From: Tistrella mobilis
GTDB lineage: Bacteria; Pseudomonadota; Alphaproteobacteria; Tistrellales; Tistrellaceae
Assembly: GCF_039634785.1 (NCBI RefSeq)
Contig: NZ_JBBIAB010000030.1
Location: 1 to 56,768 of the forward strand
DNA length: 56,768 bases
Reading direction: 5' to 3'
Position numbers and translations under genes: made by a program. The notes under the pieces are model-generated. The model ran no database searches, was not told where the DNA came from, and saw only the letters and a program-made list of their open reading frames with translations. Below, piece after piece: positions 15,438 to 25,800 of the stretch (positions are counted from its first letter, which is position 1; the number at the start of each line of letters is the position of its first letter).

Positions 15438-17055
15438 GTTTCGGCCCCTTCATCTCCACCTCATAGCCGTCATAGGGGCCTTCCGAGACCACGGGCGGCG
15501 GGTAGAAATTGTGCTTGGGCGGCGGCGAGGCCACCGTCCATTCCAGCCCGGTGACGCCCCAGGGGTTCGGGCCCGCCGGCCGGCCATGGCGCAGCGACCA
15601 GAACAGATAAGCGAAGGGCATGACATAGGCGACCGCCAGGATCGAGGCGCCGGTGGTCGACATGATGTGCAGCACCTGAAAGGCCGGGTCATAGCTGTGG
15701 TAGCGCCGCGGCATGCCCAGATAGCCCAGGATGAATTGCGGGAAGAAGGTGAGGTTGAAGCCCAGGAAGATGAACACGGCCGACAGCGTGCCCCAGAGCC
15801 GGGGATAGATCCGGCCGGTGATCTTGGGCCACCAGAAATGCAGCGCACCGAAATAGGCCGAGACCGTGCCGCCGACCATGATGTAGTGGAAATGCGCCAC
15901 CACGAAATAAGTGTCGTGGAGATGCACGTCGATCGCCAGCATGGCCAGGATCAGCCCGGTCAACCCGCCCAGAACGAACAGGCCGATGAAGCCGGCCGCA
16001 AAGAAGAAGGGCGGGTCGAGCGCGATATGGCCTTTGTAGAGCGTCGCCGTCCAGTTGTAGACCTTGATCGCCGACGGCACCGCGACCACGATGCTGAGGA
16101 AGGAAAACACCGCGCTTGCATACATCGACTGGCCGGCCACGAACATATGATGGCCCCAGACCAGAAAGCCGATGATCGCGATCGCCATGGACGATCCGGC
16201 GACGAACCAGTAGCCGAAGACCGGCTTGCGCGCGGTGGCGGCGACCAGCTCGCTCACCACCCCCATGGCCGGCAGAACCATGATGTAGACCGCCGGGTGG
16301 CTGTAGAACCAGAACAGGTGCTGGAACAGCAGCGGGTCGCCCCCCAGCGCCGGATCGAACACGCCCAACCCGAACAGCCGTTCGGCTGCGATCAGCACCA
16401 GGGCGATCGACAGCACCGGCGTCGCCAGCACCAGAATGATCGAGGTCGCATAATGCGACCAGACGAACAGCCTGAGCCGCCCCCAGGTCATGCCCGGCGC
16501 CCGCAGCTTATGGACGGTGACGATGAAATTGAGCCCGGTCAGAATCGAGGAAAAGCCGACGATGAACACCGCCACCGCCACCAGCACGACATTGCCGTTG
16601 GCGAACATCGACGACAGCGGCGTGTAGAAGGTCCAGCCGGTATCGACCCCGCCGGTGATCAGCACCACCAGCGTGAACAGCCCGCCCAGCATGTAGATGT
16701 ACCAGCTGATCAGGTTCAGCCGCGGGAAAGCCAGGTCGCGCGCCCCGATCATCAGCGGCAGCAGGAAATTGCCGAAGGTGTTGGGAATGGACGGGATCAG
16801 GAAGAACCAGACCATGATCACGCCGTGCAACGTGAAGGCCCGGTTATAGCCCTCATTGCTCAGAAGATCGCCCTCGGGCGTCAGCAGATCCGCCCGCACC
16901 AGAGCCGCGGCCGCCCCGCCCACGAAAAAGAACAGGGTGACCGAGATCATGTAGAGGATCGCGATCCGCTTGTGATCGGTGGTGAACAGCCACGAGCGCA
17001 GCGTGTGCCCCGCCCCCAGATAGCTTGCCCGTTCGGTCGCGGTGGTCGCGGTCAT
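15430..17055 (-). CDS. ctaD: Cytochrome c oxidase subunit I, A2-type
   Basis: A 541-residue heme-copper oxidase subunit with 12 helices. Heme and copper ligands are visible: His77 (low-spin heme), His253, His302 and His303 (CuB), His388 and His390 (hemes). Helix VI reads [18 protein letters not shown]. The Glu of the A1 D-channel (HPEVY) is Ala255 here and the preceding Tyr251-Ser252 pair is present, which defines the A2 subfamily typical of caa3 enzymes. The Lys channel residue is present in [11 protein letters not shown]. Proton pumping through the YS motif is expected. It lies in one operon with Alternative Complex III, consistent with a physical supercomplex. Confidence 0.95.
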   Translation of the reverse strand: MTATTATERASYLGAGHTLRSWLFTTDHKRIAILYMISVTLFFFVGGAAAALVRADLLTPEGDLLSNEGYNRAFTLHGVIMVWFFLIPSIPNTFGNFLLPLMIGARDLAFPRLNLISWYIYMLGGLFTLVVLITGGVDTGWTFYTPLSSMFANGNVVLVAVAVFIVGFSSILTGLNFIVTVHKLRAPGMTWGRLRLFVWSHYATSIILVLATPVLSIALVLIAAERLFGLGVFDPALGGDPLLFQHLFWFYSHPAVYIMVLPAMGVVSELVAATARKPVFGYWFVAGSSMAIAIIGFLVWGHHMFVAGQSMYASAVFSFLSIVVAVPSAIKVYNWTATLYKGHIALDPPFFFAAGFIGLFVLGGLTGLILAMLAIDVHLHDTYFVVAHFHYIMVGGTVSAYFGALHFWWPKITGRIYPRLWGTLSAVFIFLGFNLTFFPQFILGYLGMPRRYHSYDPAFQVLHIMSTTGASILAVAYVMPFAYLFWSLRHGRPAGPNPWGVTGLEWTVASPPPKHNFYPPPVVSEGPYDGYEVEMKGPKHG

Positions 17056-18002
17056 GGTCCGTCCTTCCAGCCCTGGCGCCGCAGCGACTTGATATAGGCC
17101 ACCAGCTTCATCACCTGCTCTTCGTCCAGCAGGTTGCGGAAGGTCGGCATGATCCGCGGATAGCCGGCGGCGATCTCGGATTGCGGCAGCAGGATCGAGT
17201 CGCGGATATAGCGGTCGTCGGCGGTGATCACCCGGCCGTCATCCAGCGGTACGGGGCTGCCATAGAGCCCGTCGAGCGGCGGCGCATGAACCGTCGAACC
17301 CGGCCCGTGGCAGCCGCTGCAGCCCAGCGTGCGGAACAGCTGCGCCCCCTGTTCGGCAAGGGAGGGGTCCAGATCCGACTGCGCCAGCCAGCGGGCATAA
17401 TCGGCCGGGCGCATCACCACCAGCCGGCCGCCCATGGTGGAATGATCGGTGCCGCAGAATTCGGCGCAGGTCAGCCGATAGGTTCCCGGGCGGTCGGCGG
17501 TGAACCACAGGCTGGTATAGCGCCCCGGCACCACATCGCGCTTCAGGCGCAGCGCCGGCACATAAAGGCTGTGGATCACGTCCTGCGAGGCCATATTCAG
17601 CCGCACCGGCGTCCCCGCCGGCACGTGCAGCTCGTCGATCTCTCGCTGACCGCCCGGATGCTGGACCTTCCACATCCACTGCTTGGCCACCAGGTTGATT
17701 TCCAGCGCGTCGTCGGGCGGCTCGTAGAGGTCGATATAGCTGCTGGTCGACCAGACGTAGAAGATCAGGATCAGAAGGAAGGGGATCAGCGCCCACGAGG
17801 TCTCCAGCCAGACATTCCGGTCGGGGGCATGGCGGCGGTCGACCTTGCGGCCGCGGCGATAGCGGATGGCGAACACCACCAGCAACAGGAAGACCGGCAC
17901 CGACAGGGCCGCGATCAACAGGCTGAAGGCCAGGGCCAGCCGGTCGATTTCGGCCGCATGGGCCGAGGCCTCGGTGATCCAGGGGGCAAGCGAGGCGGTC
18001 AT
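17052..18002 (-). CDS. ctaC: Cytochrome c oxidase subunit II with fused cytochrome c (caa3)
   Basis: A 316-residue subunit II. Two membrane helices (about 20-45 and 65-90) precede the CuA domain, with [12 protein letters not shown] and [14 protein letters not shown] carrying the copper ligands. The C-terminal 90 residues are a class I cytochrome c with [10 protein letters not shown], and Met in [10 protein letters not shown] as the likely sixth ligand. The fused cytochrome c makes this a caa3 oxidase that can take electrons directly from a donor complex. It overlaps its neighbours on both sides by 4 bp. Confidence 0.95.
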   Translation of the reverse strand: MTASLAPWITEASAHAAEIDRLALAFSLLIAALSVPVFLLLVVFAIRYRRGRKVDRRHAPDRNVWLETSWALIPFLLILIFYVWSTSSYIDLYEPPDDALEINLVAKQWMWKVQHPGGQREIDELHVPAGTPVRLNMASQDVIHSLYVPALRLKRDVVPGRYTSLWFTADRPGTYRLTCAEFCGTDHSTMGGRLVVMRPADYARWLAQSDLDPSLAEQGAQLFRTLGCSGCHGPGSTVHAPPLDGLYGSPVPLDDGRVITADDRYIRDSILLPQSEIAAGYPRIMPTFRNLLDEEQVMKLVAYIKSLRRQGWKDGP

Positions 18003-18802
18003 GAGCGCGGCCCTCCGCTCCGTCGGCGCCGTTCGCGCAGCACCGCAAGGCCGATCAGCCCCGCCCCCGCCAGAACCGTGGCGCTGCCGCCGATCCTGAG
18101 CGCCCACGACACCAGCGAGCCATAGCGGCCGGTCTTCGGATCGTAGTGATAGCAGAGCAGCAGCAGCTGATCGCCCCAGTCGCCGAGCCGCCCCTCCCCG
18201 GCCTCGGTCAGGGCCAGCGACAGATCGGTCGGCTCCGGCGCCACACCATAAAGCCAGCGGGCCAGGCGGCCATCGGCCGTCAGCACCGCCACGGCGGCGA
18301 CATGGGCGTATTGCCCGATACTCTCGTCCCAGGCATAGCGGAAGCCCAGCGCATCGGTCACGGCGCGGATCTGCGCGGCCTGGCCGGTCAGGGCCGCCAT
18401 GGCGCCATGGCCGAGATCCGGGAAGCCCTGCGTCAGCTCGTCCAGGCTGGCCCGGGCGGTCTCCGGCCCCTCATGCGGGTCGATGCCGAAGGCGACCACC
18501 GCGAAGTCCCGGCCGGCCGTGTAGTCCTGCGCCTGAATGGCACGGGCCAGGCCGGCCATGGTCACGCCGCAGATGTTCGGACAGTCGTGCAGCACCGGCG
18601 CCAGCAGGATCGGCCGGCCCCCGCCCAGCTCGCCCAGGGTGACGCGCGCGCCGGTCTGGTCGCGGAAGGCCAGATCCAGCGGCACACGCGCCCCGGGCTT
18701 CGGATCGATACCCGCCCGGTCGAAGGGGTCGAAGGGGGCCTGGGCGCCGGCCGGCAGGGCGGCGAGGATCAGGGTCAGCAGAATGGCGGCAAGGCGGATC
18801 AT
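17999..18802 (-). CDS. SCO1/SenC copper chaperone
   Basis: A 267-residue protein with an N-terminal signal or anchor (ILLTLILAALPAGAQA), a thioredoxin-like SCO domain and an extra C-terminal membrane helix (ATVLAGAGLIGLAVLRE). The copper-binding CxxxC is HDCPNICGVTM and the distal His lies in IGQYAHVAAVAVL. It delivers copper to the CuA site of subunit II, encoded next. It overlaps both neighbours by ATGA. Confidence 0.9.
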   Translation of the reverse strand: MIRLAAILLTLILAALPAGAQAPFDPFDRAGIDPKPGARVPLDLAFRDQTGARVTLGELGGGRPILLAPVLHDCPNICGVTMAGLARAIQAQDYTAGRDFAVVAFGIDPHEGPETARASLDELTQGFPDLGHGAMAALTGQAAQIRAVTDALGFRYAWDESIGQYAHVAAVAVLTADGRLARWLYGVAPEPTDLSLALTEAGEGRLGDWGDQLLLLCYHYDPKTGRYGSLVSWALRIGGSATVLAGAGLIGLAVLRERRRRSGGPRS

Positions 18803-19248
18803 GGCGTCGTCCTTTCCCCCTGCCCCCGGTCTGGCGCGGGGTGAGCGGGATGGGCGGGCCAGCCGCGGGTCGCCAGAATCTGCATCGCCCGGTCGATCGG
18901 GATATGCGCCCGCCGGCCGGGGCCGTCGATCCAGCGATAGCCCTGAAGCTTTGCCGCGGCCGCGGCTTCCACCGCCGCACGTTCGCGGCGCGGATCGACC
19001 TGAAGGCGCGGTCCCGCGGGGCCCGGCCGGGTATCGCCGATCGCCTGCGTCTGTTCCGGCCCCAGCCTGGGGGTCAGCAGCAGCACCAGTCCGGCCACCA
19101 GCGCCGCCGAGAGTGCAATCCCGGCGAAGAGCCCGATCACGGCACGCACCACACCGCGTGCGGGCACGTCCCGCGGTTCGAAACCCGGCCCGACGCCCCT
19201 GTCGTCGCGGCCCGTCCGGTCCTGATGGTTCTGCGGGGTGGCGGTCAT
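18799..19248 (-). CDS. Small single-helix membrane protein of the ACIII operon
   Basis: A 149-residue protein with one hydrophobic helix at about residues 37-59 (VIGLFAGIALSAALVAGLVLL). The C-terminal segment, PGRRAHIPIDRAMQILATRGWP, is typical of small proteins encoded between actF and SCO in other Alternative Complex III loci. Its function is not known; it may be an accessory subunit. It overlaps actF and the SCO gene by 4 bp each. Confidence 0.75.
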   Translation of the reverse strand: MTATPQNHQDRTGRDDRGVGPGFEPRDVPARGVVRAVIGLFAGIALSAALVAGLVLLLTPRLGPEQTQAIGDTRPGPAGPRLQVDPRRERAAVEAAAAAKLQGYRWIDGPGRRAHIPIDRAMQILATRGWPAHPAHPAPDRGQGERTTP

Positions 19249-20408
19249 GGCCGGTCCTCCGCGTCGCGGCGCGCCCTCAGCCGGGCGGCGCGCGCAAGCA
19301 GCGCCGGCAGAACCAGCCCCGCCAGCAGCCCGATGCCCGCAAAGCTGAGCCCCGCCACCACGAAGATCGCGCCCGAGGGCGCCCCCGCCCGTCCCGCCGT
19401 GACCGGCAGCACCAGCCAGGCCATCTCCAGCATCCGGCCGGCCAGCACCGCGATCGCAAGCCCGGTCAGCCAGCGCCGATGGTGGCGGACCGGCGGAAAC
19501 AGAAGCAGAAGGGCGGGCACGAAGCTCAACGCCGCGACCATCCAGATCACCACCGTCCAGATCCCGTCCGCGCGATGCTGATACCAGAGCACGCTGTCGG
19601 GCAGATCATCGGACCAGCTGATGAAGTACTGCATGAAGGCGAAATAGATCCAGAGCAGCAGGGCCGAGAGCAGCAGCCCGCCCAGAATACCCGGCTGCGC
19701 CGCGCCGCCGCCCCTGCGCAACCTGATGAGAATCGCCACCGCCAGTGCCGAGGCGGCCTGGATCGACAGCACATAGAGCCCGAAACCCGAGGAATGAAAT
19801 CCCGGCTCCAGCGACATCAGCCAGTCGACCGCGAACATGGTGTGCAGCAGGGTGACGAGGATCAGCCCGCCGGCCGGTATGGCGACCGGCCGGCGCCGGG
19901 CAAGCAGCAGCAGGGCCGCAAAGCCGGTCACCACCGCCAGAAAGATCACCGTCCGCAGGGCGAAGAACCAGGGGGTGAGATAGAGGGTGCGGAAACCGGT
20001 CCGCTCGGGCCCCGACACCCAGGGATCGACCGCACCGGGCATGATCAGCAGCGGCAGGGCGGCAAGCACCATCAGCGGCAACAGCAGCAGCATCGCCTCT
20101 CCCGGCCCGCTCAATTCCTGGCGCCAGCTGCCGGGGATGATCCGGATCATCATGACCAGCACCAGCGCGCCCAGCGGCAGCCCCGACCAGAAGGCCAAGG
20201 CGGCGAGCCAGCCGGCCAGCACCGCCGGCTCTGCGATCATCCAGCCGAGGGAGACGAGGATCAGGGCCAGGGCCAGTATCCAGGAGCCGCGGATCCGGCC
20301 TCTGGCCGCGCGGGTCGTGTTGGGGGCGGGGGTCGTGTTGGAGGCGGGGGTCGTGTTGGGGGCGGGGGTCGTGTTGGGGGCGGGGGTCGTGTTGGGGGTG
20401 GGTGTCAT
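19245..20408 (-). CDS. actF: Alternative Complex III subunit ActF
   Basis: A 387-residue integral membrane protein with about ten helices, related to ActC/NrfD-type quinol-handling subunits. Typical segments are LTPWFFALRTVIFLAVVTGF, FAVDWLMSLEPGFHSS and IYFAFMQYFISWSDDLP. The first 32 residues are unusual: five copies of a Pro-Asn-Thr-Thr-rich hexapeptide encoded by an 18-bp tandem repeat, absent from normal ActF. The protein is one of two membrane quinol modules of the complex. Confidence 0.88.
   Translation of the reverse strand: MTPTPNTTPAPNTTPAPNTTPASNTTPAPNTTRAARGRIRGSWILALALILVSLGWMIAEPAVLAGWLAALAFWSGLPLGALVLVMMIRIIPGSWRQELSGPGEAMLLLLPLMVLAALPLLIMPGAVDPWVSGPERTGFRTLYLTPWFFALRTVIFLAVVTGFAALLLLARRRPVAIPAGGLILVTLLHTMFAVDWLMSLEPGFHSSGFGLYVLSIQAASALAVAILIRLRRGGGAAQPGILGGLLLSALLLWIYFAFMQYFISWSDDLPDSVLWYQHRADGIWTVVIWMVAALSFVPALLLLFPPVRHHRRWLTGLAIAVLAGRMLEMAWLVLPVTAGRAGAPSGAIFVVAGLSFAGIGLLAGLVLPALLARAARLRARRDAEDRP
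20313..20402. repeat. Five tandem 18-bp repeats at the 5' end of actF
   Basis: Five head-to-tail 18-bp units (GGTCGTGTTGGGGGCGGG on the plus strand), with one base changed in the second and one in the fifth copy. They encode NTTPAP-like hexapeptides. The unit is a multiple of three, so gain or loss of copies would change only the length of the N-terminal tail. Confidence 0.9.
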
Positions 20409-20938
20409 GGCGCCCCCTCCGCCAGACGGGCCAGATCCTGGTCGTCCAGCAGTCCGGCCGGCGCATCCTGGCTGAGTTGCAGCGCCCGGATATAGGCCGC
20501 GATCGCCCAGCGATCGGCCGGGGCGACCCGGTCGGCATAGGAAAACATCACCCCATGGCCGCGGGTGATGACGTCGACCACATGGCTGTCGGGCGCCCCT
20601 CGCAGCCGTGCGATATGAAAGCTCGGCGGCTCCGGGAAGCCGCGCGCCGGCACGATGCCCCGGCCATAGCCGGCCTGGTCGTGGCAGGGTGTGCAGTAGA
20701 TTTCGTACCGCTCCCGGCCACGGACGAGCAGCTCCATGCTCATCTCCGGCCGGGTGTTCAGGGCCGCAAGCGGCACCTCGTCGCCCCGCGCCATGGTGCC
20801 GGCCGGCGGCGCCTGGCGGGATTTGCCGTCGGCGAACAACCCGCTCGGCTCGTAGGAATCATAGCGCGGCTGGTAGCTCATCTCGTCGCACGAGGGCAGA
20901 AGGGCAAGCGCGGCCGCCAGCAGGACCAGGCGTTTCAT
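20405..20938 (-). CDS. actE: Alternative Complex III subunit ActE, monoheme cytochrome c lipoprotein
   Basis: A 177-residue lipoprotein: signal MKRLVLLAAALALLPSC with Cys17 as the lipidated residue. The single heme site is YEIYCTPCHDQAGYG (Cys82), with Met in RGHGVMFSYADRV as likely axial ligand. ActE is the electron-exit cytochrome that hands electrons to the oxidase. It overlaps both neighbours by 4 bp. Confidence 0.92.
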   Translation of the reverse strand: MKRLVLLAAALALLPSCDEMSYQPRYDSYEPSGLFADGKSRQAPPAGTMARGDEVPLAALNTRPEMSMELLVRGRERYEIYCTPCHDQAGYGRGIVPARGFPEPPSFHIARLRGAPDSHVVDVITRGHGVMFSYADRVAPADRWAIAAYIRALQLSQDAPAGLLDDQDLARLAEGAP

Positions 20939-21495
20939 TCCGGCGCCTCCCCCTGCAGCACATCCTCGATGCCGATCGGCGTCAGCGCCTCCAGCGCAGC
21001 CCGGGTGGCTGCCGGGTCGAAGCGGTCGTCATCGGCATAGACCACCAGAAAGAACCGGTCGGTGCTGGCCATGTGGAAGGCGGGCACGTCGAACAGCGGA
21101 TGATGCAGCCGCGGCAGGCGGTTGAGCAGCAGCATGGCGCCGATCCCCGCCAGCACCGCAAACAGCACCATCAGCTCGAAGGTGATCAGCATGAAGGCCG
21201 GGTTCGAGATCAGCGGCCGGCCGCCGATATCGATCACATAGTCGAGATTGGTATAGACCTGCATGCCATAGCCCGTGGCGGCCCCCAGCACGCCGCCGGC
21301 AAAGGTGGCCCAGGCGATGCGGTTGTCCCGGAAGTCCAGCATCTCGGCCAGCCCCTCGATCGGGAACGGGGTATGGGCCTCCATCCGCCGATAGCCCTGG
21401 TCGCGCAGGCGGCGGATGCCGTCCTTCAGCCGGTCGGGATCGTCGAACTGCGCGATCATGCCGAAGACATTGCCGGCGGGGGCGGGTTCACGCAT
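20935..21495 (-). CDS. actD: Alternative Complex III subunit ActD (DUF3341)
   Basis: A 186-residue protein with an N-terminal soluble segment containing HTPFPIEGLAEML, the mark of DUF3341, then two membrane helices and a C-terminal FFLVVYADDDRFD segment. ActD is a small peripheral/membrane subunit without cofactors. It overlaps actC by 8 bp and actE by 4 bp. Confidence 0.92.
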   Translation of the reverse strand: MREPAPAGNVFGMIAQFDDPDRLKDGIRRLRDQGYRRMEAHTPFPIEGLAEMLDFRDNRIAWATFAGGVLGAATGYGMQVYTNLDYVIDIGGRPLISNPAFMLITFELMVLFAVLAGIGAMLLLNRLPRLHHPLFDVPAFHMASTDRFFLVVYADDDRFDPAATRAALEALTPIGIEDVLQGEAPE

Positions 21496-22837
21496 TCCGG
21501 CGCGCCTCCTTTTCTTCCAGCGCGGCCTCGTTCACCTCGAAGGCCGAAATCACCGGCAGGGCGCGGACGAACAGCAGGAAGGGCACCAGAAAGACGCCGA
21601 GCATGCCGGCGAACAGGGCCCATTCCCAGAAACTCGCGTGGTATTCGCCCCAGGACGAGACCAGCCAATCGCGATAGAGCGAGCTGACCAGCAGCATGTA
21701 GCGCTCGAACCACATGCCGATCGCGACCGACAGGCCGATCAGGAACAGCGCGGTCGGGCTGCTGCGCAGGCGGCGGAACCAGAGCAGCTGCAGCGGCACG
21801 AAATTGCCGATCACGGCGCCCCAATAGCTCCAGGCATAGGCGCCGGTCAGCCGATCGGTCAGGGTGCGGATTTCGTGTTCGCGGCCGGAATAGAGCACGT
21901 CGAACACTTCGGCACAGTAGCCATAGGCGGTCATCATGCCGGTTGCGAGCAGCAGTTTGCCCAGCAGGTCCAGATGCCGCGGCCGGACCAGATTGCCGAG
22001 CCCGAGCGCATGGCGCAGCACCACGGCGATCATCGAGACCACGGCAAAGCCCGAAAAGGCCGCGCCCAGCACGAAATAGGGCGGGAAGACCGTGGAGGCC
22101 CAGCCGGGGATCGGCCCTGCGGCAAAGAGCAGCGAGATTTCGGAATGGACCGACACCACCAGCGGCACGGCGATGGCGGCGGTCAGCCGATAGGCCTGCC
22201 GCCAGCGTGTCCAATGCCGGGCGGAGCCCCGCCAGCCCAGCGCCAGCAGGCCGTAGAACACCTGCTGGCGACGCTTGCGCGCCCGGTCGCGGGTGGCGGC
22301 CAGATCGGGCACGATGCCGATATACCAGAAGGCGACCGAAACCGTCAGATAGGTCAGCACCGCGAAGAAATCCCAGGCCAGCGGGCTTTTGAACTGCGGC
22401 CAGACCTCCATGGTGTTGGGATAGGGAAAGACCCAGTAGAACCGCCAGGGCCGGCCCAGATGCAGGATCGGGTAAAGCCCGGCGCAGATCACCGCGAACA
22501 GGGTCATCGCCTCGGCAAAGCGGTTCAGCGAATTGCGCCAATGGGCGTTGAGCAGCAGCAGCAGGGCCGAGATCAGGGTGCCGGCATGGCCGATGCCCAG
22601 GAACCAGACGTAATTGGCGATGGCGAGGCCCCAGTTGACCGGGATGTTGTTGCCCCAGACCCCCACGCCGTACAGAAACAGCACCCCCGCCGCCACCAGG
22701 AAGGTGGCGAAGAGCAGCAGCGCCACGCCGAAACAGATCCACCAGGCCCGCGGCGCCGGATAGTGCAGCGGGATGCCGGTGACCTCTGCCGTCACCGCCG
22801 CATAGGGGCTGCGGGCGCCGCCGGTCGCGTCGCTCAT
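21488..22837 (-). CDS. actC: Alternative Complex III subunit ActC, NrfD/PsrC-type
   Basis: A 449-residue membrane protein with about ten helices in the NrfD/polysulfide-reductase fold. Typical segments are FLGIGHAGTLISALLLLLNAHWR and HLGRPWRFYWVFPYPNTMEV. It probably forms the main quinol-binding site and proton path of the complex. It overlaps actB by 4 bp and actD by 8 bp. Confidence 0.93.
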   Translation of the reverse strand: MSDATGGARSPYAAVTAEVTGIPLHYPAPRAWWICFGVALLLFATFLVAAGVLFLYGVGVWGNNIPVNWGLAIANYVWFLGIGHAGTLISALLLLLNAHWRNSLNRFAEAMTLFAVICAGLYPILHLGRPWRFYWVFPYPNTMEVWPQFKSPLAWDFFAVLTYLTVSVAFWYIGIVPDLAATRDRARKRRQQVFYGLLALGWRGSARHWTRWRQAYRLTAAIAVPLVVSVHSEISLLFAAGPIPGWASTVFPPYFVLGAAFSGFAVVSMIAVVLRHALGLGNLVRPRHLDLLGKLLLATGMMTAYGYCAEVFDVLYSGREHEIRTLTDRLTGAYAWSYWGAVIGNFVPLQLLWFRRLRSSPTALFLIGLSVAIGMWFERYMLLVSSLYRDWLVSSWGEYHASFWEWALFAGMLGVFLVPFLLFVRALPVISAFEVNEAALEEKEARRNA

Positions 22838-25800
22838 CCTGCACCCTCCCCCTCGCTGCCCTCCCTGCTCTCACCCGGCCCCGTCTCACCCGGTCCCGTC
22901 TCATCAGGCTCCTCGATCCGGGCCAGATAGGTGGTGCGGGGCCAGGTATTGGCTTCTTCCAGCAGGGCGTAGTTGCGGGGTCCGGTCTTCTGCCGGGTCA
23001 CCTCGGCATCGGGGTCGGCGATGTTGCCGAAGGTGATCGCCCGGGTGGGGCAGGCCTGCTGGCAGGCGGTCACCACCTCGCCATCGCCGATCGGCCGGCC
23101 GTCGATCTTGGCCTTGATCCGGGCATCGCTGATCCGCTGGACGCAATAGGTGCACTTCTCCATCACGCCACGGTCGCGCACCGTGACGTCGGGATTGCGC
23201 ATCGCCCTCAGCTCTTCCGGATCGTCACCGGTATAGTCGAACCAGTTGAACCGCCTGACCTTGTAGGGACAGAAGGACGAGCAGGTGCGGGTGCCGATGC
23301 AGCGGTTGTAGATCTGGACGTTCAGCCCCTCGGAACTGTGCACCGTGGCATTGACCGGGCAGCCCATCTCGCAGGGCGCCTGTTCGCAATGCATGCAGGG
23401 GACGGGCTGGAAATAGGCGCGTGGTTCCGCGGGGTCGCCCTCGTGGTAGTGGTCGACCCGCAGCCAATGCATCTCCCGGCCTTCGGCGACGAGATCCTCG
23501 CCCACCATGGCGACATTGTTTTCGGCGACACAGGCGACCACGCAGGCATTGCAGCCGATGCACAGATCCAGATCGATCGCCATCGCCCAGGACGGGCCGT
23601 CGCCGCTCTCCCGCACAGGGTAGAAGGTCGGCGCCCGGGCCCGTTCCGCTTCGGCCGCCTTCGGTCCCGGTGTTGCGCGGTGGTGGGAAATGTCCTGCGC
23701 ATCGGGCGGCACGGTGCGGACGAAATCGAACCCGTCCATCGCCTGATGGGCCTGGGTGGTCGCGATCCGTCGGCTGGCGCCCGTCGCCTGAAGCCGGGCC
23801 TCTTCCACATGCCAGCTTTCGCCATGCGGGCGGATGGCAAAGGCGTCATAGCCGATCCCCTGCCCCACCCGGCCGGCCTTGCGCCGGCCATAGCCGAAGG
23901 TGACCGACACCGTATCGGCCTCCTGCCCGGGCGTGATCCAGACAGGGCCCTGCAGGCTGCGGCCCGTGGCGGACAGCGTCACCATATCGCCGCCCTTCAG
24001 CCCGCGTGCCGCGGCAAGTGCCGGGCTGATCCCGATCACATTGGTCCAGGTCACCTTGTTCGCGGGCTTCGGCGTCTCCTGCAGCCAGGCATTGTCGGCG
24101 AAGCGGCCGTCCCAGATGGTGGGGTCGGGGCCGAAGACCACGCTCAACCCGTCGACCACCGGTTCATCCGCCACGGCCGGCGGGTCGATCACGGCATCGG
24201 GCCTCACCTCCGGTGCTGCCGTGCCCTCGACCAGACCGGCGAGCAAGGCTGCCCGCCAGCGGTCTTCGAAGGCCGCGCCCCAGCGCTGCCGCCAGGTCTC
24301 CATCACCCAGGCGCGCTCCGGCGGCTCGGCACCGCCGGGCAGGATGCCGGTCAACCCGGCGAGCACCCGGTGCCGGCCACGTACATCGTGGAAGGGCCGC
24401 ACCAGCGGCTGGATGATGCTGACGGTGCCATCCACCGCCCGGGCATCGCTCCAGCTTTCCAGCTCGTGGGCCAGCGGCAGATGCCAGCCGGCGATGGCGG
24501 CGGTCTCGTCGACATGCAGCCCGGCATGGATGATGGTGCCCACCTGCGCCGCCGCCTCGCCGAAGCCGCTGCCGGCCGGGGCGGCATAGGCCGGATTGGC
24601 GCCCAGTACCGCCAATGTCGTCACCCGCCCGGCCGCCATGTCGTCGACCAGTTGGTCGAAGGAGGTGGGCTGGTCGAAGGAGGTGGACCCGGCGGGCGGC
24701 AGGGCCGCGACCGGTTCGGTGAAGCGCAGCGTCTGCCCCAGGGCGCCGGTCCGGGCATTGACCAGAAAGGCCAGGGCCTGCACCTCCGCGGGATGGCGGG
24801 GCCCCACCGTGAACAGCCCGCGCGGGCCCGCGGCGGCAAGCGCCCGGGCCGCACGCATCGCCCAGTCCCTTTCCCGGGCCGTCAGCGCGGGCCCGGTCGC
24901 CGGCACCTCGCCCACACCCAGTTCTGCGGCGATGGTCACCGCCAGACTGCCGATCCGCCGCGCCGGCGTCACCAGCCGGGCATCGGCCCGGGTGCCGGTC
25001 AGCGAGGGCACGGGCTCTGCCACCATCAGCCGGCTGTCGCCTGCCCCCGCCTGAAAGTCCCGCCGCCGCTCCGCCCAGCGCCGCGCCGTCACGATCTGAT
25101 GCGGCCCGGGCCCCAGCAGGTCGTCATCCAGCGCCACGACCACCTCTGCCGCCTCCAGCGCCGGCTGGCGGTCGAGCGGCCGGCCGAAGGCAAGCGCCGC
25201 CGCCCGGCGCGGGCCATCCTCGGCCAGCGGCTCGAACACATGCCAGCGCGCGCCCGGCCAGCGCGCGTGCATCGCCCCGATCTGCCGGGCCAGTGTCGGG
25301 GACGTGACGGTCCCGGTCAGCAGGCGGAAGCCCTCCCCGCCGGTCCCATCCAGCAGTGAAGCGAGGCGCGCCAGCGCGCGGTCGACCTCTGCCCAGGTCA
25401 CCGGCCGCCCGTCCCGCAACGGCGCGGCCGACCGGTCGGGGTCATAGAGGTCGAGCAGGGCGGCCTGCAGAAACGGATCGGTGCCGCCCCGGGTCGCCGG
25501 ATGGTCGGGATTGCCCTCCAGCTTCACCGGCCGGCCGACATGGGTCTTGCCCAGCACCGGCTGGGCATAACCGCACAGCGTCACCGCCGTCGCGTACCAG
25601 CGCGGCTCACCCGGCACCATGAATTCGGGCGCATTCACATAGGGCAGCGCCGCCTCGTCGCTCTCGCCCTCGCAGCCGGTGAAGCCGGCAAGGGCCAGCG
25701 AGGCGGCCATGGCCTTCAGAACCGATCGGCGGTCCACCTCGGGCATCAGCCTGGCGAAACCGGGAAACTCGGTCGCCACCGCCTCGCGGAAACCGGGGGC

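Noticed and set aside
15436-17097. Long plus-strand open frame antisense to the oxidase subunit I gene
   Set aside because: Product is low-complexity (His/Arg/Gln/Asp) and exactly opposite a clearly real, conserved gene.
20313-20402. 18-bp repeats considered as iterons of a replication origin
   Set aside because: They are in frame inside actF, encode a regular peptide, and no replication gene is near.
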